Origin: Janthinobacterium sp. LM6
GTDB taxonomy: Bacteria; Pseudomonadota; Gammaproteobacteria; Burkholderiales; Burkholderiaceae_D
Length of the DNA: 64,000 bases
NCBI RefSeq assembly: GCF_002002885.1
Contig: NZ_CP019510.1
Span: 3,782,001 to 3,846,000, forward strand
Direction of reading: 5' to 3'
Below the pieces are notes generated by a model. That model was not told the origin of the DNA. It saw nothing but the letters and a program-made list of their open reading frames with translations, and searched no databases. Below, piece after piece: positions 45,192 through 53,869 of this stretch. The position numbers and the translations under genes were made by a program. The first letter of the stretch is position 1. Every line of letters begins with the position of its first letter.

Positions 45192-46385
45192 ATGCACACC
45201 ACCAACGCCGGCGCCGCGCCGCCCTCTCCGTATTGGCTGACGCCGGAAAGCTGCGACCTGCAAGACTTCATCGGCACCGTCAGCTGCCGCACGGCGCTGG
45301 CCGACTATCCCCACGCCGCCGCGGTGCAGGAAAATATTCTCGTTTACGACTGCGATGCGGTGCGCGAACTGGCCGCCAATCCGGCGTCCCTGCGCGCGCT
45401 GCAGGCCGAATGGGGCAAGGCGCTGATAGACGGCCCCGGCGTCGTCGTGCTCAAACGGGCCGTCACCGACACGGAGACGCTGGAACAGGTAAATCGCGTG
45501 TTCCGCGACCTGATCGCCGGGCAGCATGCCAGCGGCCAGACGGCAGGCGACCATTTCGCCAGGCCGGGCGCGAATGACCGCATCTGGAACGCCCAGCAAA
45601 AGCTTTGCCTGCGCGCGCCCGAAACGTTCGCGCGCTACTACGCCAATCCCGTCTTCGCGTGGATTGCCGAGGCGTGGCTGGGGCCCGCCTACCAGATGAC
45701 GGCGCAAGTGAACGTCGTCAATCCCGGCGGGGCCGCGCAGGCGCCGCACCGCGACTATCACCTGGGCTTCCAGAGCACCGCCGCCTGCGCCGCCTATCCC
45801 GCGCCCGTGCACCAGATGTCGGCCCTCCTGACCCTGCAGGGTGCCGTCGCCCATTGCGACATGCCGCTGGAATCCGGCCCTACCCTGTACCTGCCTTATT
45901 CGCAGCGCTACCGACCCGGTTTTCTCGCCTGGCAGCAGCGGCCATTCCGCGATTACTTCGCGCAGCATTGCGTGCAGCTGCCGCTGTCGAAAGGCGACGC
46001 CGTGTTCTTCAATCCCGCCCTGTTCCACGCGGCCGGGCATAACCGTTCTTCCGACATCCGCCGCATGGCCAACCTGCTGCAAGTGTCGTCGCCGTTCGGG
46101 CGCGCCATGGAAACGCTGGATCGCCGCGCCATGAGCGCCGCCCTGTATCCGGCCCTGCAAGCCTTGCGGGCAGAGGGAACCCTGTCCGCCAATGGGACTT
46201 TTCACGCGATTGCCGCCTGCGCCGAAGGCTATGCATTTCCCAGCAACCTGGACCGCGACCAGCCCATCGACGGCATGGCGCCGCCCACGCAGCAGCAGCT
46301 CATGCGCGAAGCGCTGGCGCAGGACTGGCCAGCGGCCCGCTTCCTCGACGCCCTGGACAGCCACGCCTGGCGCCAGCAAGCCTGA
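45192..46385 (+). CDS. Phytanoyl-CoA dioxygenase (PhyH) family oxygenase
   Basis: 397 residues. The iron ligands are visible as APHRDYHLGFQ (H and D) and, later, LFHAAGHNRSSDIRRM (second H, and R for 2-oxoglutarate). These are the features of Fe(II)/2-oxoglutarate dioxygenases of the PhyH group. The ATG has AGGAG 7 nt upstream. It is followed 31 bp later by a Gfo/Idh/MocA dehydrogenase, so the two likely act in turn on a sugar-like substrate under the LacI regulator. No transporter is in the cluster. Confidence 0.9.
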   Translation: MHTTNAGAAPPSPYWLTPESCDLQDFIGTVSCRTALADYPHAAAVQENILVYDCDAVRELAANPASLRALQAEWGKALIDGPGVVVLKRAVTDTETLEQVNRVFRDLIAGQHASGQTAGDHFARPGANDRIWNAQQKLCLRAPETFARYYANPVFAWIAEAWLGPAYQMTAQVNVVNPGGAAQAPHRDYHLGFQSTAACAAYPAPVHQMSALLTLQGAVAHCDMPLESGPTLYLPYSQRYRPGFLAWQQRPFRDYFAQHCVQLPLSKGDAVFFNPALFHAAGHNRSSDIRRMANLLQVSSPFGRAMETLDRRAMSAALYPALQALRAEGTLSANGTFHAIAACAEGYAFPSNLDRDQPIDGMAPPTQQQLMREALAQDWPAARFLDALDSHAWRQQA

Positions 46386-46416
46386 ATCCCCTACGCGTCA
46401 CCCTCGGAGACTCCCT

Positions 46417-47535
46417 ATGCAAGACATCAACATCGGCCTGATCGGCGCCGGCTACATGGGCAAGGCCCACACCATCGCCTACAAGACCGTGCGCAGCATC
46501 TTTCCCACAGCCCGCAACCCCGTCTGCGCCTGCATCGCCACCAGCAGCGAAGAAGGCGCGGCGCGCAGCGCGCGGGAACTGGGCTGGAACAGCTCCACCG
46601 GCGACTGGCGCGCGCTGGTCAATGACCCCGCCATCGACGCCATCGTCGTCGCCACGCCGCCGGGCACGCACAAGGACATCGTGCTGGCGGCGCTGGCCCT
46701 GGGCAAACCCGTGTTCTGCGAAAAGCCGCTGGGCTTGACGGCCGCCGAATCGCTGCTACTGGCGCAGGCGGCGGAAAGCGCGGGCGTGGCCAACATGGTC
46801 GGCTACAACTACATCCGCACGCCCGCCAGCCAGCTGGCAAGGCAGATCATCGAATCGGGTGAAATCGGCGAGATCATCCACGTCGCCGCCGAACACGTGG
46901 AAGACTATCTGCACGACCCGCGCGCGCCCGCGTCCTGGCGCACGCGGGAAGCCACGGCAACGCGCGCCGGCGCGCTGGCCGACGTGGGCTCGCACCTGCT
47001 CAACCTGGCCCTGCGCCTGGGCGGCCCCGTCGACTCGCTGGTGGCCGACATGAATACCGTACATGCGCGGCGCGACGGCCCGCAAGGCATGGAAGCTGTG
47101 GACAACGACGACCAGGGGAATGTGCTGCTGCGCTTTGCCAGCGGCGCGCTGGGCGTGCTGACCTTCAGCCGCGTGGCGGCCGGGCGCAAGATGGGCTACA
47201 CCTACCGTATCACGGGGACCAAAGGCGCCATTGCGTTTGATCAGGAAAACCAGAATGAGCTGTGGCTGTACGACGCCAGCCGCCCGGCGCAGCGCCAGGG
47301 TTTCCAGCGCCTGCTGATGGGTCCCGCCCACCCCGACTACCTGGCGTTCAGCCAGGGAGCCGGGCACGGCACGGGCTACAACGAGCAAATCGTCATCGAG
47401 GCGCGCGATTTTCTGCAGGCGATCGCCGGCGGCGAGCCGGTCTGGCCCACCTTCCGCGACGGCTACGAAGTGGACCGGCTGATAGCCGCGGCGCTGCGCT
47501 CCGGACAGCAGCGCAGCTGGATCACGCTGCGCTGA
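46417..47535 (+). CDS. Gfo/Idh/MocA-family NAD(P)-dependent oxidoreductase
   Basis: 372 residues. The Rossmann motif is IGLIGAGYMGKAHTIAY; the family's CEKPLG lysine motif is present (VFCEKPLGLTAAES), as is GALADVGSHLLNLALRL, where the histidine takes part in catalysis. Family members oxidise or reduce sugars, inositols and related ring alcohols. The start ATG at 46417 has CGGAG 8 nt upstream. It is the second gene of the LacI-linked operon and ends 13 bp before the convergent GH3 gene. Confidence 0.92.
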   Translation: MQDINIGLIGAGYMGKAHTIAYKTVRSIFPTARNPVCACIATSSEEGAARSARELGWNSSTGDWRALVNDPAIDAIVVATPPGTHKDIVLAALALGKPVFCEKPLGLTAAESLLLAQAAESAGVANMVGYNYIRTPASQLARQIIESGEIGEIIHVAAEHVEDYLHDPRAPASWRTREATATRAGALADVGSHLLNLALRLGGPVDSLVADMNTVHARRDGPQGMEAVDNDDQGNVLLRFASGALGVLTFSRVAAGRKMGYTYRITGTKGAIAFDQENQNELWLYDASRPAQRQGFQRLLMGPAHPDYLAFSQGAGHGTGYNEQIVIEARDFLQAIAGGEPVWPTFRDGYEVDRLIAAALRSGQQRSWITLR

Positions 47536-47548
47536 CGACAGGGACGGT

Positions 47549-49555
47549 TTAGTACGCCAAGCCGTAACCGAACTTGTACAGCGGATGGGCCGTGTCATAC
47601 GGCACGTCCGATTTCTGCACCTGCACTTCGGCCATCGACGAGGGCAGTTCGAACGGCAGCTTGCCTTGCGGCTTGGCCTTGCCCGTCAGAACGTCGAACA
47701 GCGCGCCGTCGCTCACGCCGAAGTTGGCGAGGATGGCGCTGGCCTTGTCCTGCACGTTGCCGAGGATGGCCGGACGGTCCAGATAGACGGTGACCACCGT
47801 CTTCGGTGCGTATTTCGCCGCGTTCTTGATCGCTTCGTAGTCGGCGTCGCCATCGACATAGTTCAAGCGCCCTTCGTGCTGCATGCTGCCGAAGATGTAG
47901 TTCGGGTGCAGGATTTCATACGGCGCGGCCACGCGCAGCAGGGCCACGTCCGCTTCCTGCGGCGTGGCGACCACCGTGTAGCCATACTGCTGCGCCACGG
48001 CCGCATCGATGCCGTACAGGTAAACCTTCTTGACGGTGGCCGCCAGCGGCAAGACCTTGTCCTTGTTTTCCAGCAAGACCAGCGAGCGGCGCTGGGCTTC
48101 CAGGCCCGCCTCGACGAAGTCCGCCTTGCCCACGGTGCTGGCCGCCTTGGCCGCATCGACGAACGGGTGCTCGAACAGGCCCTGCTTGAATTTCTGGACC
48201 AGGATGCGCCGCGCCGAGGCGTTGATGCGCGCTTCCGTCAACTGGCCCCGCTGCACGGCTTGCGTCAGGTATGGCGCTTCCGTCACGCCGCCAAACTGGT
48301 CCATCCCGGCCGTGACGGCTTTCACGTAGCGCTCGGCCTTGGTGGCGTTTTCCATGCCCCACGGCGTGCCGAAGCCGATGAAGGACGGCGCCACGCCGGC
48401 CGGCGTGCCGTTGCGGCAGTTGGCGTCGCAGTCGGACGTGATACCCCAGTCGGACAGGATTACGCCCTCGAAGCCGTATTTACCGCGCAGCAAGTCCGTC
48501 AGCATGGTCTTGCTGAAACCGGCCGCCACCTGCTCCAGGGTGATGCCGTCGATGGTGATATTGCCGTCCGGCAACGCATACGTGGGCATGACGGAAGCCG
48601 CCTTGGCCGTGAAGGCGCCCTCGAACGGCTTGACGTGGTAAGCGAAGTTGTTGCCCGGGTAAGTCATGTAGCGGCCATAGTAATTGTGACCGTCGAAACC
48701 CTCTTTCGTGGCGCCGTAGCCGACCCAGTGCTTGACGACGGCCACCACGCTGCCGTCGTGCAGGCCCGTATTGCCGTCCTGGAAGCCTTCGATATAGTGC
48801 TGCACCATGCGCTTGGCCAGATCCGCATCTTCGCCGAAGGTGCCGTTGATGCGCGACCAGCGCGGCTCGGTGGCCAGGTCCGCCTGCGGCGACAGCGCTT
48901 GCGTGATGCCGACGGCCAGGTATTCCTGGCGCGCGATATCGCCGAAGCGGCGCACCAGCGCATCGTCGCCGATGGCGGCCAGGCCCAGGGTTTCCGGCCA
49001 CTGGGAAAATCCCTTGGTACCGGCGCTGGCGCCCACCGTGTACTGGAAATGGTGGCGCGGGTCCGTGCTGATGGACACGGGAATGCCGTGGCGCGACGTT
49101 TCGCTCAGGGCCTGCACCTTGTTGTACTGGGTCGCCATATTGGCCGTGTCGCCCGCCATGCGCGTGATGAAGGTGTTGACGTACTGCTTGACGATCAGGT
49201 CCTGCAGGGCAGTCAGGTCATACGCGCCGCCCTGGCCGATGCCGGTGGGGTCGGCCACGGTGGGCGCCGTGCCGTGCATCATCAGGCTGGCCTTCTCGTC
49301 GAGGCTCATGCGCGACAGCAGGTCGTCGGCGCGCGCCTCGGCGGACAGGCGCCAGTCTTCGTACGGGTCGATCTTGCCGTTGCGGTTCATGTCCTTGAAG
49401 GTATAGCCGTCGACCTTGAGCTGGCTATAGGTGGTGGCGCCGAACACGGGCTGCGTGTATTCCTCGCTGACGGTGTCGTTGCCGCAGGCCGCCAGGGCAA
49501 GCGTGGCGACGCAGCCGGCGACCATGCGGGCCATCGGTTTCATAGTGCAATTCAT
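47549..49555 (-). CDS. Glycoside hydrolase family 3 lipoprotein (beta-glucosidase-like)
   Basis: About 668 residues. It begins with a lipoprotein signal ending LAAC, so it is anchored in a membrane. The GH3 domains follow: SLDEKASLMMHGTAP, HGIPVSISTDPRH, VVAVVKHWVGYGATKEG, and the nucleophile segment GVILSDWGITSD. The second domain has LLENKDKVLPL. It hydrolyses terminal beta-linked sugars from oligosaccharides. The second of two adjacent ATG codons (49555) is best spaced from GGAG. It is convergent with the PhyH operon and divergent from an AraC regulator. Confidence 0.93.
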   Translation of the reverse strand: MNCTMKPMARMVAGCVATLALAACGNDTVSEEYTQPVFGATTYSQLKVDGYTFKDMNRNGKIDPYEDWRLSAEARADDLLSRMSLDEKASLMMHGTAPTVADPTGIGQGGAYDLTALQDLIVKQYVNTFITRMAGDTANMATQYNKVQALSETSRHGIPVSISTDPRHHFQYTVGASAGTKGFSQWPETLGLAAIGDDALVRRFGDIARQEYLAVGITQALSPQADLATEPRWSRINGTFGEDADLAKRMVQHYIEGFQDGNTGLHDGSVVAVVKHWVGYGATKEGFDGHNYYGRYMTYPGNNFAYHVKPFEGAFTAKAASVMPTYALPDGNITIDGITLEQVAAGFSKTMLTDLLRGKYGFEGVILSDWGITSDCDANCRNGTPAGVAPSFIGFGTPWGMENATKAERYVKAVTAGMDQFGGVTEAPYLTQAVQRGQLTEARINASARRILVQKFKQGLFEHPFVDAAKAASTVGKADFVEAGLEAQRRSLVLLENKDKVLPLAATVKKVYLYGIDAAVAQQYGYTVVATPQEADVALLRVAAPYEILHPNYIFGSMQHEGRLNYVDGDADYEAIKNAAKYAPKTVVTVYLDRPAILGNVQDKASAILANFGVSDGALFDVLTGKAKPQGKLPFELPSSMAEVQVQKSDVPYDTAHPLYKFGYGLAY

Positions 49556-49753
49556 CATTATCTCCAAGACTGTTTTTGTAGGTATCAAGGCGCGGCAGCA
49601 AGGCCGGCCGAAAACAATATAGCGTGAGAATGCGTGAGTTTCTTGACCGCACAGCACGCGTTTTATACCCGCGAGAACAATTTTTGGTTAGACGGCACGA
49701 CAACCAACAATCTCCTACAAAGTGCTAATATTTGTGAAAAATTACTACAACAA

Positions 49754-49780
49754 GCAGAATACGCAGAATACGCAGAATAA
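49754..49780 (+). repeat. Three tandem 9-bp units in the AraC-gene leader
   Basis: GCAGAATAC, GCAGAATAC, GCAGAATAA lie directly before the Shine-Dalgarno AGGAGG of the AraC-type gene. Confidence 0.75.
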
Positions 49781-49793
49781 GCAGGAGGCACCC

Positions 49794-50825
49794 TTGCACA
49801 AACCCGATACGCGCACGGTTTCGAACCGGATCGCGCAGCAATGCGCGCGCGCCATGCAAGCCGACGGGCACGACCCCGCCGACTTTTTCCGGCAAACGGG
49901 CATCACGCCGGCGCAGCTCGAAGAGCCTGGCGGGCGCATCAACGCCGAGCGGCACCGCCGCATGACGGCCTACGCCCAGCAGTTGCCGCAGCACCGCGGC
50001 CTGCTCGACCTCGACGTGACGCACTGGTTCGCGCATTACTCGGGCATCGCCCACGTCTGCTTCAACCGCCCCACCCTGCGCAGCGCCCTGCACGAGCTGC
50101 TGCACTTGCGGGGCCTGATCGGCGAATTCGACTTCATGCTGATGAGTGAGAATGGGACGCGCATCGAGATCGAATACCTGTCCGAGTTTTGCCCGCTGGG
50201 GGGCGCCATGCAGGCGCTGGCCAATTTCCGCATGCTGTCGCTGGTGGCGCGCGCCTACGACGATGGCGCGGCCACGGCTTTCCATGCCGGCTTCCAGGGC
50301 AAGGCGCCGTGGTTCGCGCCAGCCATTGCCGAGTGCTTCGGCGCCGCCGTCACCTTTGGCCAGGCGCGCAACACGCTGACGTTTGACTCGCCCGCGCTGG
50401 ACCGGCCTTTCGCCCAGTTCAACGCCATGCTGGCGCCGCACGCGCTGCGGCACGCGCAGGCACAATTGCAGCAGTTGCAGGGCGCGCAGCTGTTTTCCGC
50501 CCGCGTGGAGCAAGCGATCATCGATTTGCTGGGCCAGCAAGCCGACGCCGATGGCGCCGCGCTGCTGCCGGCCCTGTGCGACGGCCTGGCGATGAACCGC
50601 TGGACCCTGCAGCGCCAGCTGCAGCAGGAGAAAACGTCATTCCGCGCGCTGGAACTGCGCGCCAAGAGCCGCGAATCGCGCCGTTTGCTGCGCGAAACGA
50701 GCCTGAGCGTGGTGGAAATCGGCGAGCGCCTGGGCTTTTCCTCGCAAAGCGCGTTCACCCGCTTCTTCAAGAGCCAGTTCGAGCTGCCGCCGGCGCGCTA
50801 CCGCAGCGATGCGGCCGGACTCTAG
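49794..50825 (+). CDS. AraC-family transcriptional regulator (OruR/ArgR-like N domain)
   Basis: 343 residues. The N-terminal ligand domain (about 15-210) resembles the AraC_binding_2-type sensors of the OruR group, and the C-terminal double helix-turn-helix is SVVEIGERLGFSSQSAFTRFFKSQFELPPARYR. I start at the TTG 49794 because AGGAGG lies 5 nt upstream; an earlier in-frame ATG (49722) would translate the 9-bp tandem repeat. It is divergent from the GH3 lipoprotein gene (238 bp), a likely target. Confidence 0.9.
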   Translation: MHKPDTRTVSNRIAQQCARAMQADGHDPADFFRQTGITPAQLEEPGGRINAERHRRMTAYAQQLPQHRGLLDLDVTHWFAHYSGIAHVCFNRPTLRSALHELLHLRGLIGEFDFMLMSENGTRIEIEYLSEFCPLGGAMQALANFRMLSLVARAYDDGAATAFHAGFQGKAPWFAPAIAECFGAAVTFGQARNTLTFDSPALDRPFAQFNAMLAPHALRHAQAQLQQLQGAQLFSARVEQAIIDLLGQQADADGAALLPALCDGLAMNRWTLQRQLQQEKTSFRALELRAKSRESRRLLRETSLSVVEIGERLGFSSQSAFTRFFKSQFELPPARYRSDAAGL

Positions 50826-50850
50826 TCAGGCAGATCCGTCATGCGTCGAA

Positions 50851-50885
50851 CCGTCAGCTGCGCCGGACGATGGCGCAGCTGACGG
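50851..50885. terminator. Shared terminator hairpin between two convergent genes
   Basis: Perfect 14-bp stem: CCGTCAGCTGCGCC (50851-50864) and GGCGCAGCTGACGG (50872-50885), with a 7-base loop. It lies between the AraC stop and the stop of the leftward unknown gene. T tracts are absent on both sides. Confidence 0.65.
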
Positions 50886-50898
50886 GTGCGGGTGACGC

Positions 50899-52257
50899 TC
50901 AATAACCATCCATGAACAGCACCATTTCAACGCCGCGCATGGTCCACGGCCCCGTGCCGCCCTCTGGCAAGGGCATCGCCGGATGGTTGCCGGCATTGAG
51001 CAAGCCGCAGATGTCGCGGACCAGCGCACTGCCGGCCACTTGCGCGCTCCATTTGCGGTAGCCGTCGGGCCAGCGCAGCCGAAGCGGGCGCGGACGGCTG
51101 CCGCCGCGTCCGGCAACGGTGCCAATACCGGGAAACAGACTGCCGGGCGCGGACTGCCCGTTGGCTGACAATAAATGATCGAGACGCGAAATCAGCGAAG
51201 TCGCGACCCGGCTATCCCAGATGACTTGCGCGCAGCCAGCCGCCCGGGCGTGATCGCGGTGGGCGGTGGCAAAGGCCGCCACCTTGGTCCAGCCGCTGTT
51301 CATCAACGCGGCAGCCTTGCCATCCGCGGCCAGCGCGGCGCGGAACACGGCTGCGACATTGGCCGGCGTCACCGTGCCGTGCTTTTGCGGCACGCCACCC
51401 CAGCTGAAAATCGCCTTCGCCAAATCGACGGCCTCGCCTTGCTGCTGACCGTCCCAGTCGCGCCCGTCCTCCAGGCAAAGGGCCAATTGCGCGGCGGCCG
51501 CCATCAAGGGCTTTGTTCTCTGCGCCGTGCCGGCATAGCCCACCGTCCTATGCGGCCAGAAATACGCCAGCAGGCGCTGATCCCAGCCAGTGACCGGGGC
51601 ACCGATATTGTGCCGGCGATACCGCGGCTGGAACGGGGTCTGGCCGATATCGGCGACCAGCAATTGCAGCAGCTGGCGCCGGTCCAGCGCGCCGCCTGCC
51701 GGTACCTCGACCGTGCTGGCGAGCGCGGCAATCGCCTGCGGATCGGACCGCTGCATGGTGACCACCGCCACGTCCTTGCCGGTGCCCAGCTCGACGTCGG
51801 CGCAGATCAGCTGCTGCGCCTGCAGCGCCAGCTGCGCGCGCACGCCATCCGGCAAGCCATGCCAGTACGCCAGGCATGGCGCGGTAAATTCCACGCAATC
51901 CACGTTTCTGCCGCCCAGGCCATGCGGCGCCTTGATGCGCTCAAACCATTGCGAATTGTCAACATGGTCGAACAGTGCGCGGGAGGTTTGCCGCGTATTG
52001 CGCTGGCTGCCGAGCAGCCGGCAAGCGACGTCAAAACTGCAGGCGTAGTGCGGATTGATGCGCAAGCGCTCCGCCAGCGATTTGTTGTCGCCATACACGG
52101 GCATCGGCTCCACGCCCAGCGCATGCTCTTTCCACTCCTGGCTCAACTCATCGCACACGGCCAGCAGCAAGGCAAGATCCACGGCTTCCTTGCGGGGGTA
52201 GAATAATTGTATCTGGGGCATTGTTTCACTTTCTCGCCAAATGGTTTGCAGAGCCAT
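50899..52257 (-). CDS. Protein of unknown function, coupled to the HxlR regulator
   Basis: About 452 residues, no signal peptide and no membrane helix. I do not recognise the family. It is a mixed alpha/beta protein with conspicuous segments such as HGLGGRNVDCVEFTAPCLAYWHGL, TGWDQRLLAYFWPHRTVGYAG, a QQQGEAVDLAKAIFSWGG stretch and CAQVIWDSRVATSLISRLDHLL; the last recalls the DSRV-type helices of some base-excision glycosylase-like proteins, but this is a weak resemblance. The start at 52257, 2 nt after the HxlR stop and with GGAG 5 nt upstream, implies coupling; an ATG 12 codons further in (52221) is the alternative. Confidence 0.6.
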   Translation of the reverse strand: MALQTIWRESETMPQIQLFYPRKEAVDLALLLAVCDELSQEWKEHALGVEPMPVYGDNKSLAERLRINPHYACSFDVACRLLGSQRNTRQTSRALFDHVDNSQWFERIKAPHGLGGRNVDCVEFTAPCLAYWHGLPDGVRAQLALQAQQLICADVELGTGKDVAVVTMQRSDPQAIAALASTVEVPAGGALDRRQLLQLLVADIGQTPFQPRYRRHNIGAPVTGWDQRLLAYFWPHRTVGYAGTAQRTKPLMAAAAQLALCLEDGRDWDGQQQGEAVDLAKAIFSWGGVPQKHGTVTPANVAAVFRAALAADGKAAALMNSGWTKVAAFATAHRDHARAAGCAQVIWDSRVATSLISRLDHLLSANGQSAPGSLFPGIGTVAGRGGSRPRPLRLRWPDGYRKWSAQVAGSALVRDICGLLNAGNHPAMPLPEGGTGPWTMRGVEMVLFMDGY

Positions 52258-52259
52258 GC

Positions 52260-52748
52260 CTACTCCGCCGCTGGCAACTGCTTCGCCGCCCTCGCATCGA
52301 ACGCCAGCCGCGCCGCATCGATGGCGTCGCGGTGGCCATGGGCCCAGGCGCCCAGCGCGCTGATGGGGATCAACAGCGAGCGGCCCAGGTCCGTCAACGC
52401 GTAATCGACGCGCGGCGGCACGGTGGGAAACACGGTGCGCGTCACCAGGCCGTCGCGTTCCAGCCCGCGCAGGGTCAGGGTCAGCATGCGCTGCGAGATG
52501 CCGCCGATCAGGCGGCGCATCTCGTTGAAGCGCTTGGTGCCATTGCCCAGCAATATCACCACCATCACGCTCCATTTGTCGCCCACGCGGGTCAGGATAT
52601 CCGTGATCGGGCGGCAGGAAGCGGCCACGCCCGCATGGCCGCCCTCGTCGCGCATGCGCCGTTCCAGCTCCGCTCCTTGCGCGGCGGCGTCGCCAATAGT
52701 CACATCCGTGTGCCCCAGTGTGGAAAAAGTGCCTTCTTGTGCGTTCAT
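52260..52748 (-). CDS. HxlR-family transcriptional regulator
   Basis: 162 residues. The core reads CRPITDILTRVGDKWSVMVVILLGNGTKRFNEMRRLIGGISQRMLTLTLRGLERDGLV, the DUF24/HxlR winged helix with the N-terminal cysteine used as a redox switch in YodB-like members, and the wing PPRVDYALTDLG. It is divergent from azoR, whose product is a common target of quinone-sensing HxlR proteins, over a 69-bp gap. The unknown gene downstream is translationally linked. Confidence 0.92.
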   Translation of the reverse strand: MNAQEGTFSTLGHTDVTIGDAAAQGAELERRMRDEGGHAGVAASCRPITDILTRVGDKWSVMVVILLGNGTKRFNEMRRLIGGISQRMLTLTLRGLERDGLVTRTVFPTVPPRVDYALTDLGRSLLIPISALGAWAHGHRDAIDAARLAFDARAAKQLPAAE

Positions 52749-52751
52749 TTG

Positions 52752-52762
52752 ATAGTCACTAT
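52752..52762. promoter_or_regulatory. Candidate HxlR operator
   Basis: ATAGTCACTAT, a perfect palindrome around its centre base, lies 4 bp upstream of the HxlR start in the divergent hxlR-azoR gap. Confidence 0.5.
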
Positions 52763-52817
52763 ATTTAACTCGGTTACAAAAACATACTACCCGATCATAT
52801 CACCCAAGAAGGCCCAC

Positions 52818-53390
52818 ATGAACATCCTGCACATCGATTCGAGCATCCTCGGCGAGCATTCCCTCAGCCGCCAATTGTCCGCCGCCATCGTCGCCCGCCT
52901 GCAAGCGGCCGCGCCGGGCGCCGCCGCCCGCTACCGCGACCTGGCCGCGCAACCGTTGCCGCAATTTACGGCCGCCCCCGGCGCCGCCGACGCTGCCGCC
53001 TTGTCTGGCGCGCTGGAGCAGGTGCTGGCCGCCGACGTCATCGTCATCGGCGCGCCCATGTACAACTTCGCCATCCCCAGCCAGCTCAAATCGTGGCTCG
53101 ATGCGCTGGCCGTGTCCGGCAAAACGTTCCAGTATGGCGCCAACGGCCCCGAAGGCTTGCTGGGCAGCAAACGCGTGATCATCGCCTCGACGCGCGGCGG
53201 CTACTATGGCGCCGACACGCCGATGGCCGCCCTGGAACACCAGGAAAGCCATCTGCGCGCCTTCCTCGGCTTCCTCGGCATCCAGCAGATCGAGATCGTG
53301 CGCGCCGAAGGCGTCAAGGTCAGCGACGCCGCCAGGGCGCAGGCGTTGACGGCCGCGTTTGAACAGATCGGCGCGCTGCAGGCAGCGTAA
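52818..53390 (+). CDS. azoR: FMN-dependent NADH-azoreductase
   Basis: 190 residues. The flavodoxin-like fold shows MNILHIDSSILGEHSLSRQLS for FMN phosphate binding, GAPMYNFAIPSQLKSWLDAL, and STRGGYYG for the isoalloxazine site. It reduces quinones and azo compounds with NADH in two-electron steps. The ATG at 52818 follows AAGAAGG. The divergent HxlR regulator probably derepresses it when quinones or electrophiles are present. Confidence 0.94.
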   Translation: MNILHIDSSILGEHSLSRQLSAAIVARLQAAAPGAAARYRDLAAQPLPQFTAAPGAADAAALSGALEQVLAADVIVIGAPMYNFAIPSQLKSWLDALAVSGKTFQYGANGPEGLLGSKRVIIASTRGGYYGADTPMAALEHQESHLRAFLGFLGIQQIEIVRAEGVKVSDAARAQALTAAFEQIGALQAA

Positions 53391-53511
53391 GCGGGGGCGG
53401 ATTTTCTGGCTGCGACGGAAACTGTTTCGGCGCAGCCAGACTGGACATGGCAGGCATGAAAGTCCAGGATGCGCTAAGCTGCATCCGCCCCACCACTACA
53501 CAAGGACCACC

Positions 53512-53799
53512 ATGACCCTGACCGTCGTCGCCACCATCGATGCCCAAGCCGACCATACCGACGCCGTGCGCGCCGCCCTGGAAGCCGTCGTGCCGCCCAG
53601 CCGCGCCGAAAGCGGCTGCCTGCGCTACGAGTTGCACCTCGACAACAAGATTCCCACGCGCTTCATCATGCTGGAAGAATGGAGCGACAAGGCGGCGCTG
53701 ACGGCGCACTACGCGACGCCCCACTTCCTGACCCTGGTGGCCGCCACTGACGGCAAGGCCGTCAAGATCGACGTGGCGGAATTGAACAAGCTGAAGTAA
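53512..53799 (+). CDS. Antibiotic biosynthesis monooxygenase (ABM) family protein
   Basis: 95 residues with the compact alpha/beta ABM fold: TVVATIDAQADHTDAVRAALEAVVPPSRAESGCLRYELH, then IMLEEWSDKAALTAHYATPHFLTL. Members are putative quinol monooxygenases (YgiN-like). It lies 121 bp after azoR, whose products are quinols, so a joint role in quinone handling is plausible. Start ATG at 53512; AAGGA precedes it. Confidence 0.9.
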   Translation: MTLTVVATIDAQADHTDAVRAALEAVVPPSRAESGCLRYELHLDNKIPTRFIMLEEWSDKAALTAHYATPHFLTLVAATDGKAVKIDVAELNKLK

Positions 53800-53836
53800 C
53801 AGCCGGCGCGCCGTTCAAGCGCGCGGCCATCTTGGC

Positions 53837-53863
53837 AAGTTGCCATCTATAATATGGCAACTT
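53837..53863 (+). terminator. Rho-independent terminator of the ABM gene
   Basis: Perfect 10-bp stem AAGTTGCCAT/ATGGCAACTT with a 7-base loop, followed by TTCTTTA, 37 nt after the stop codon. Confidence 0.8.
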
Positions 53864-53869
53864 TTCTTT

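Noticed and set aside
47585..49627. 680-codon + strand frame opposite the GH3 gene
   Set aside because: Antisense shadow; the GH3 frame shows lipobox and catalytic motifs.
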